From: Clostridiales bacterium UBA4959
Lineage (GTDB): Bacteria; Bacillota; Clostridia; Oscillospirales; CAG-272
Length of the DNA: 10,954 nt
Direction of reading: 5' to 3'
Assembly (NCBI GenBank): GCA_002397345.1
Contig: DHAH01000104.1
Location: 13,975 to 24,928, forward strand
Shown: positions 6,888 to 10,954 of the stretch, piece by piece
How the letters are laid out: every line of letters starts with the position of its first letter
How positions within the stretch are numbered: the stretch's first letter is position 1
Made by a program: the position numbers and the translations under genes
The notes under the pieces: generated by a model
The model's database searches: none
Seen by the model: only the letters and a program-made list of their open reading frames with translations
What the model was told of the DNA's origin: nothing

Positions 6888-7145
6888 GTGCGAATATTAA
6901 TAGAAGAAGACGGCAAAAAGGTTTTCAAATTTGTGTTTCCAAATAAATTGATTTTCAATCGCTTAACAGCCGCCATTACAGCAATAGCGATCGAAAAACA
7001 TAATAATTTGGATATATTAAATCTTGAGCTATCGGGGTGGAGGCGTTTGTTTAAAGAAATCAATCGTATTAAGCGCAAATTTCCGCATCTTGAGCTTGTA
7101 GACGTCGAAACCCATGACGGCGACAAGGTGAAGATAACGTTGTGA
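6888..7145 (+). CDS. Small protein sharing the regulator's C-terminal module
   Basis: An 85-residue soluble protein started by GTG at 6888, one base after the regulator's TAA. The ATG formed across the stop (6886-6888) is in another frame that ends after four codons, so GTG is the only sensible start; GGTGGA at 6878-6883 may serve as ribosome binding site. Its start RILIEEDGKKVFKFVFPNKLI parallels residues 89-109 of the regulator. Its end, L70-V-D-V-E-T-H-D-G-D-K-V-K-I-T-L85, matches regulator residues 148-163 at 10 of 16 positions. The middle (about 40-66) is more basic, with WRRLFKEINRIKRKFP. It has no HTH, signal peptide or membrane segment. Co-transcription and shared module suggest that it partners or modulates the regulator, by hetero-oligomerising or binding the same ligand. 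That is inference; no function is established. Confidence 0.75.
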   Translation: MRILIEEDGKKVFKFVFPNKLIFNRLTAAITAIAIEKHNNLDILNLELSGWRRLFKEINRIKRKFPHLELVDVETHDGDKVKITL

Positions 7146-7171
7146 TTTGGTATTATAATGTAAAACGCCGC

Positions 7172-7200
7172 TTGACAAAACGGTGAATGTATGGCATAAT
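7172..7200 (+). promoter_or_regulatory. Near-consensus promoter facing an apparently gene-free gap
   Basis: A consensus TTGACA at 7172-7177, a 17-base spacer and CATAAT at 7195-7200 with an extended -10 TG (TGG before CATAAT) make this the best sigma-A promoter in the window. No sense-strand gene follows; the next gene is convergent. Its transcript would run from about 7205-7207 into the terminator at 7251-7294. Confidence 0.7.
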
Positions 7201-7204
7201 AAAA

Positions 7205-7294
7205 ATGTAAAGGCGTACCAATAAAACGGTCAGCCTAATTGATGCGATGTAAAATGATCGCCCATCTATTGAGCTGGAGGGGCGATCATTTTTT
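7205..7294 (+). ncRNA. Putative small structured RNA or attenuated leader
   Basis: The stretch between the promoter above and an intrinsic terminator is about 90 bases and has no credible reading frame (the first ATG is followed at once by TAA; the other would read through the terminator). The RNA could fold a 5' hairpin, AGGC 7211-7214 with GCCT 7233-7236 and ACC 7217-7219 with GGT 7228-7230. It then has a choice between a GCGAT 7244-7248 / ATCGC 7257-7261 stem, extended by GAT/ATC, and the terminator stem. It matches no riboswitch or sRNA class that I recognise. It could be a small regulatory RNA, or the remains of an attenuated leader whose gene was lost. Confidence 0.35.
7251..7294 (+). 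terminator. Intrinsic terminator
   Basis: Bases 7251-7263 (AAAATGATCGCCC) pair perfectly with 7280-7292 (13 bp) around a 16-base loop, and the T-run 7289-7294 closes it. It can end both the regulator operon and the short transcript from the 7172 promoter. Confidence 0.85.
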
Positions 7295-7353
7295 ATATTG
7301 AAAACCTAAAGAAATATGAGAAAGCAAATGAATAATTATCAACACAAACAAGT

Positions 7354-7381
7354 TTGGGGGACTATTTTTATAGTCCCCCAA
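7354..7381 (-). terminator. Terminator of the alpha-L-fucosidase gene
   Basis: Bases 7354-7365 pair perfectly with 7370-7381 (12 bp, TTGGGGGACTAT, loop TTTT). It lies 16 bases past the fucosidase stop on the minus strand and before the convergent operon. T-tracts on either side are only moderate, so it may act in both directions. Bases 7295-7353 hold nothing I recognise. Confidence 0.7.
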
Positions 7382-7397
7382 CGCATTTTTACTATTC

Positions 7398-8678
7398 TTA
7401 CTTCAAGAACACTTCTATTACCGGTATAGTGCAGCCCAGCGGCTTTTTGAGCGGGATGTTCAGCTCGACGGTTTCTTCGTTATGCTGTTGGAAACGTATT
7501 TCCGACGCGTCGGAGAGAAGCTGCACGTAATCGACGTGGCGCGCCAGCTCGCCCTCGAGGTAGATTTTATTGAACTGCCACGACAGCACGTGTATGTACA
7601 GGCGCTTGGTGTCGGGGTTATATGTCAGCTTGCAGCAGTCGGGGGTCTTAAACTCGAGCGGCGCCTGTGTGCAGCCGTAGATCGAGCGGCTGTGGTGCTT
7701 CATCCACTTGCCCATCTCGGAGAGTCTGTCGAGCGCGCGCTCGTCAAATTCGCCGCGTCCGGTCGGACCGACGTTGAGCAGCAGGTTTCCGCCCTTGCTG
7801 ACCGAGTCGATGAGCATGATGATAAGCTGCTCGGGCGATTTCCAGCTCTCCTCGTCGCGGTAATAACCCCACGAACCGGAGAAGGTGTGGCAGCCCTCCC
7901 ACACAACGGGCACGCCGTTTACTTTTACCCACTCGCGCGGCATCCACTGTTCGGGCGTCTTGATGTCCTGATCGATTTCCAGTCTATCATCGATCATTAT
8001 CTCGGGCTGGAGAGCACGGATTTTGGCAATCAACTCCTCGCTGCGCCATTCGTTTTTACCCTTGCCCGGGAAACGATCTGTTTTACCTATCGAAAAATCG
8101 TACCACAGCAAGTCGATTTTCCCGAACTGCGTGAGCAGCTCGTGGGTCTGGTTGTGGAGATAATCCACATAACGGTTCAATTCGCGGTCTTTGTCGCCGG
8201 CGATATACTCTTCGTTGTTGCGCATGGGGTGACAGCCGTCGACGGTGTAGTCGGGGTGATGCCAGTCGAGCAGCGAGTGATAGAACCCGACTTTCATATT
8301 CTGTCCGCGGAAGGCGTCAACCATCGGGTGCAGCAGATCGCGGCCATAAGGGGTGTTTGTCGCCTTGTAGTCGGTATACGCGCTGTCCCACAGGCAGAAG
8401 CCTTCGTGGTGCTTGGTAGTGACAACGAAATATTTCATGCCCGCTCCGGCTGCGGCTTTTGCCCACAGCTCCGGATTGTAGAGATCGGGGTCAAAGTGTT
8501 TGAAATATTTTTCGTAGTCCGCTGTTTTAATCTGCTCGTGATACCTCACCCACTCGTGGCGCGCCGCAAGCGCATACAGCCCCCAGTGGATGAACATGCC
8601 AAACCGGTCATGGCGGAACCATTCGGTGTTGCCCGGTGTAGGCGCGGGTTTTATTAGCGTAAGTTTGTCGAGATCCAT
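7398..8678 (-). CDS. Alpha-L-fucosidase, glycoside hydrolase family 29
   Basis: A 426-residue GH29 enzyme that removes alpha-linked L-fucose from oligosaccharides or glycans. The catalytic barrel covers about 15-335: RFGMFIHWG at 25-33, TKHHEGF at 88-94, GFYHSLLDWHHPDY at 131-144, and the likely nucleophile D194 in DLLWYDFS. VWEGCHTFSGSWGY at 259-272 carries E260, a candidate acid/base. GNLLLNVGPTGRG at 297-309 is the family block near the end of the barrel. A beta-rich tail (about 335-426) follows. There is no signal peptide, so it is predicted to be cytosolic, acting on imported fuco-oligosaccharides. GGAGGA at 8685-8690 on the minus strand, six bases before the ATG, supports the start. No transporter or fucose-pathway gene is adjacent. 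The 151-base gap to ahcY has an isolated minus-strand TATAAT (8764-8769) without a convincing -35. Confidence 0.94.
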   Translation of the reverse strand: MDLDKLTLIKPAPTPGNTEWFRHDRFGMFIHWGLYALAARHEWVRYHEQIKTADYEKYFKHFDPDLYNPELWAKAAAGAGMKYFVVTTKHHEGFCLWDSAYTDYKATNTPYGRDLLHPMVDAFRGQNMKVGFYHSLLDWHHPDYTVDGCHPMRNNEEYIAGDKDRELNRYVDYLHNQTHELLTQFGKIDLLWYDFSIGKTDRFPGKGKNEWRSEELIAKIRALQPEIMIDDRLEIDQDIKTPEQWMPREWVKVNGVPVVWEGCHTFSGSWGYYRDEESWKSPEQLIIMLIDSVSKGGNLLLNVGPTGRGEFDERALDRLSEMGKWMKHHSRSIYGCTQAPLEFKTPDCCKLTYNPDTKRLYIHVLSWQFNKIYLEGELARHVDYVQLLSDASEIRFQQHNEETVELNIPLKKPLGCTIPVIEVFLK

Positions 8679-8791
8679 TGTTTGTCCTCCGAATATATAT
8701 TAAAAAATATGGGGAACAGAGATGAAGCAGATGCGCTCGCTTTTTCAAACAAAAGCATTTTGCATTATAAATACTGCTGACTCAATTTTCC

Positions 8792-8812
8792 GGAAGCGGT
8801 TTTACCGCCTCC
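8792..8812 (-). terminator. Hairpin after ahcY, possible terminator
   Basis: On the minus strand GGAGGCGGT pairs with ACCGCTTCC around AAA (9 bp with one G-U), 17 bases after the ahcY stop. No T-run follows on that strand, so it may be an RNA-stabilising hairpin or weak terminator. The plus-strand flank is T-rich, but no plus-strand gene needs it. Confidence 0.4.
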
Positions 8813-8829
8813 TGCGTTCTTTTAATTTT

Positions 8830-10065
8830 TCAAGAATTTAAATATGTTTCCTGCTCAGGCGTCAGTTTGTCAATCCTCGCGCCCATCGCCGCCAGTTTCA
8901 GGCACGCGACCTCCGCGTCGATTTCAGCCGGAACGGCGTAGACGCGTCTTTCAAGTGTACCGGCGGTTTTAGCGAGATATTCTAAAGATTTCGCCTGTAT
9001 CGCGAAACTCATGTCCATTATCTCCGCCGGGTGACCGTTGCCCGCCGCGAGGTTGACCAGTCTGCCCTCCGCGAGCAGATTGAGAGTGCGCCCGTCGGGC
9101 ATTTTATAACCCATAATGTTGGGTTTGCGCTGCCATTTCTCAACCGACAGACGCTCCAGCGCCGCGCGGTCGACCTCCACATCAAAGTGGCCGGCGTTCG
9201 AGAGCAGCGCGCCGTCCTTCATAACCTTGAAATGCTCTTCCCTGACCACGTCGCGGCAGCCGGTGAGCGTTATAAACAGATCGCCCAGCGGCGCGGCTTC
9301 GTCCATTGTCATTACCTCGAAGCCGTCCATTATCGCCTCGATAGCGCGCACGGGGTTGATCTCTGTGACGATCACCACGCCGCCCATGCCGCGCGCGCGC
9401 ATGGCAACGCCCTTGCCGCACCAGCCATAACCCGCGACGACGACCTTACGTCCCGCGATCATCAGGTTGGTGGTATTCATAATGCCGTCGAGCGTCGACT
9501 GACCCGTGCCGTAGCGGTTATCAAACAGGTGCTTGCAGTCGGCGTCGTTGACATCGATCATGGTATAATCGAGTTTGCCCGCGCGCTGGCGCGCAAACAA
9601 GCGGTGGATGCCCGTGGTCGTTTCCTCGCAGCCGCCGATCAGGTTCGCGCCGTAGGAGCGATTGTCACCGTGCAATAAATTTGTAAGGTCGCCGCCGTCG
9701 TCGATCATCAGGTCGGGACACAGCGACAGCGTTTTTATCAGGTGGCGTTCATAATCCGAGTCGCTCACACCGCGCCAGGCGTTGACCTCGAAACCCTCGT
9801 CGCACAGCGCCGCCGCCACATCGTCCTGCGTGGACAGCGGATTGCAGCCAGTGACATACACCACAGCCCCTCCCGCGCGCAGCGTCTGGGCAAGATACGC
9901 GGTTTTTGCCTCGAGGTGGATCGACATGGCGATTTTCATATCAGCGAACGGTTTTGTACGGCTGAATTCTTCATTAATTATATTAAGCACGGGCATATAG
10001 CTTTTAACCCACGCGATTTTGTCGCGCCCCGAGGGGGCAAGGGAGATATCTTTAATTTCGCTCAT
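8830..10065 (-). CDS. ahcY: Adenosylhomocysteinase (S-adenosylhomocysteine hydrolase), short type
   Basis: A 411-residue NAD-dependent cytosolic enzyme that splits S-adenosylhomocysteine into adenosine and homocysteine, clearing the product inhibitor of methyltransferases. Substrate-site motifs are CNPLSTQDDVAAAL at 74-87, D123 in DDGGD, E148 in GCEETTTG, and K178 with D182-N183 in CKHLFDNRYGTG. The NAD fold has GYGWCGKG at 212-219, and N290-A-G-H293-F covers the hinge. The protein ends at LTPEQETYLNS and lacks the C-terminal Lys/Tyr tail of the longer animal and proteobacterial forms, like the short thermophile/archaeal forms, some of which prefer S-inosylhomocysteine. AAAGGA at 10078-10083 is the ribosome binding site, 12 bases from the ATG. 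A weak -35/-10 pair (TTGCCC/TATTAA, 17 apart, 10118-10090) would start transcription at the Shine-Dalgarno itself, so the true promoter may be further upstream. Confidence 0.95.
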   Translation of the reverse strand: MSEIKDISLAPSGRDKIAWVKSYMPVLNIINEEFSRTKPFADMKIAMSIHLEAKTAYLAQTLRAGGAVVYVTGCNPLSTQDDVAAALCDEGFEVNAWRGVSDSDYERHLIKTLSLCPDLMIDDGGDLTNLLHGDNRSYGANLIGGCEETTTGIHRLFARQRAGKLDYTMIDVNDADCKHLFDNRYGTGQSTLDGIMNTTNLMIAGRKVVVAGYGWCGKGVAMRARGMGGVVIVTEINPVRAIEAIMDGFEVMTMDEAAPLGDLFITLTGCRDVVREEHFKVMKDGALLSNAGHFDVEVDRAALERLSVEKWQRKPNIMGYKMPDGRTLNLLAEGRLVNLAAGNGHPAEIMDMSFAIQAKSLEYLAKTAGTLERRVYAVPAEIDAEVACLKLAAMGARIDKLTPEQETYLNS

Positions 10066-10166
10066 TATTTTATATAATCCTTTCGGTTTTTAATACCGTG
10101 ATAATTTTTCAGGGGCAATCTCTAATTCGCTCTGTTTAGGGCGAGGCGGTTCACGCAAGCCGGACA

Positions 10167-10954
10167 TTATTTACGTCCGCGTATCCGCGCCATTATATAT
10201 ATCGTCCACAGGCTGAGCGCGGCGAGGATAACCACCACCGTCGCCCAAACCAGCTTTACGTCGATATGGCGTGTGTCGGGCGCCAGCGCCGCTTCACGCG
10301 CGTCCTCGAACGATTTGGCAAGCTCCGCGTCGCTGTACTGCGCCGAATGAGCCGTAATCGGGCCGAGCATCACCACCGGCTCGCCTATGTCCGTATACGA
10401 CATCACACCGTCCGCCGTTGTTTTTTCGCCGTGCAGTATTATCATCATCCTTGTACAGTCGCGGATACCCGTAAATCCGCTGAAATCTGCGTAGACGGTG
10501 TTCCATCTGCCCGAGGTGACAATACCCGACGCATACGCGGTGTTTTTCCCGTCGGAGAGGATCAGCGTCAGCTCCGCGCCGTTCACCCCGTCGGGCATAG
10601 CCGCAAGCTGTATCTCGAATCCGAGCAGAGGTGCGGACGACAGGTCGAGTTTATATTCGAAATCATTGTATATACCCGCGTAAATATCGTCGGCAGCGTT
10701 TACAGGCTCATTTAAGGTAATAACCGAGCCTGTGTACGGCGAAAGCCGCATACGCAGCAGCCCCTCGCGCCCGTTGAAGGTGTTGCCGCCCGAAAGCGAC
10801 TCGCAGCCGAGCGTACCCATCCAGCCGGATATGCTACGCTCAAACTTCCACAACGTATATTTGCCTGTCGGCGGCTTGTCCGGCGGTGAGGATATTAAAT
10901 CGCAACTGAAGATATTGCGCTTCACCGCCGTGCTTTCGTCGAACGCGGGGATAA
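10167..10954 (-). CDS. C-terminal part of a membrane-anchored beta-rich surface protein
   Basis: The minus-strand frame is open from the window edge to the TAA at 10167-10169 (261 complete residues). The GTG at 10925 is an internal valine codon, because open frame continues upstream, so the gene starts outside the window. The visible part has a Pro-rich start (SSPPDKPPTG), then about 180 residues of alternating strands with aromatic and Asp/Gly turns. WKFERSISGWMG and the later GRWNTVYADFSGF recall carbohydrate-binding-like or galactose-binding jelly-roll domains. A short helix (DAELAKSFEDAREAAL) comes next, then one membrane span (VKLVWATVVVILAALSLWTIYIM) and the basic tail ARIRGRK. This predicts an extracellular protein with its C-terminus in the cytosol. 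Similarity to a named family is not recognised. It lies 101 bases upstream of ahcY on the same strand. Confidence 0.7.
   Translation of the reverse strand, partial: IPAFDESTAVKRNIFSCDLISSPPDKPPTGKYTLWKFERSISGWMGTLGCESLSGGNTFNGREGLLRMRLSPYTGSVITLNEPVNAADDIYAGIYNDFEYKLDLSSAPLLGFEIQLAAMPDGVNGAELTLILSDGKNTAYASGIVTSGRWNTVYADFSGFTGIRDCTRMMIILHGEKTTADGVMSYTDIGEPVVMLGPITAHSAQYSDAELAKSFEDAREAALAPDTRHIDVKLVWATVVVILAALSLWTIYIMARIRGRK

Noticed and set aside
7482..8657. 391-codon open frame on the plus strand opposite the fucosidase gene
   Set aside because: It is the antisense of a clear GH29 enzyme and has no ribosome binding site or recognisable domain; long antisense frames are expected from this codon bias.
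8764..8769. Isolated TATAAT on the minus strand as the fucosidase promoter
   Set aside because: No acceptable -35 lies 16-18 bases upstream; the nearest TTGAGT is only 10 bases away.
9031..9678. 215-codon plus-strand open frame opposite ahcY
   Set aside because: Antisense shadow of a conserved enzyme; His/Arg/Ala-rich translation without domain features.
10066..10166. SAH or SAM riboswitch upstream of ahcY
   Set aside because: The 101-base gap shows only short imperfect stems (such as 10127-10144) and none of the conserved core I would expect.
10923..10925. GTG at 10925 as the start of the last minus-strand gene
   Set aside because: The frame continues open to the window edge and no ribosome binding site precedes this codon; it is an internal valine.
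1..10954. CRISPR array, tRNA, rRNA, insertion sequence or phage attachment site
   Set aside because: No spaced repeat array, cloverleaf, transposase, integrase or long terminal inverted repeat was seen on reading through the window.

Overview
The window looks like a chromosomal segment from an anaerobic Firmicute of the class Clostridia. This rests on the gene content (a Clostridium thermocellum-like Pnkp/Hen1 RNA-repair pair, a YraQ-type permease with a thioredoxin-like partner, an Xre regulator), on AGGAGG-type ribosome binding sites, and on intrinsic terminators with T-runs. The composition is mixed: GC-rich coding sequence with AT-rich gaps. This is inference; no rRNA or other strong taxonomic marker is present, and genus-level placement is not possible by eye.

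Layout. (1) 1-1310, + strand: the 3' part of a multi-pass YraQ/ArsP-like permease and a small CxxC thioredoxin-fold protein, closed by a very strong hairpin. (2) 1350-5511, + strand: a two-gene operon of hen1 (3'-terminal RNA ribose 2'-O-methyltransferase) and pnkp (5'-kinase / 2',3'-phosphatase / 3'-ligase). The genes overlap by 10 bases and a GC-rich hairpin follows. (3) 5514-6222, + strand: an endonuclease III-like HhH-GPD glycosylase with a C-terminal Fe-S cysteine cluster. (4) 6328-7145, + strand: an Xre-type HTH regulator and, one base after its stop, a small protein that appears to share the regulator's C-terminal module. (5) 7146-7397: a gene-free gap with a near-consensus promoter facing right, a possible short structured RNA ending in an intrinsic terminator, and a second terminator serving the convergent gene. 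(6) 7398-10954, - strand: a cytoplasmic GH29 alpha-L-fucosidase, a short-type adenosylhomocysteinase (ahcY), and the C-terminal part of a membrane-anchored, beta-rich surface protein that runs off the window.

How the genes work together. Hen1 and Pnkp are the one clear multi-gene machine. Pnkp heals and seals RNA ends cut by ribotoxins, and Hen1 both activates the Pnkp ligase and 2'-O-methylates the 3' end before sealing, so the repaired site resists re-cleavage. This system is already described in other bacteria. Hen1 releases S-adenosylhomocysteine, the substrate of AhcY, but the two genes are on opposite strands far apart, so I read no operon link. The permease and thioredoxin-like protein probably form a metalloid or redox-linked export/repair unit. 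The most open item is the orphan promoter-terminator cassette at 7172-7294, which could encode an undescribed small RNA or attenuator. No CRISPR array, tRNA, rRNA, transposase or integrase was seen. No gap exceeds 300 bases.
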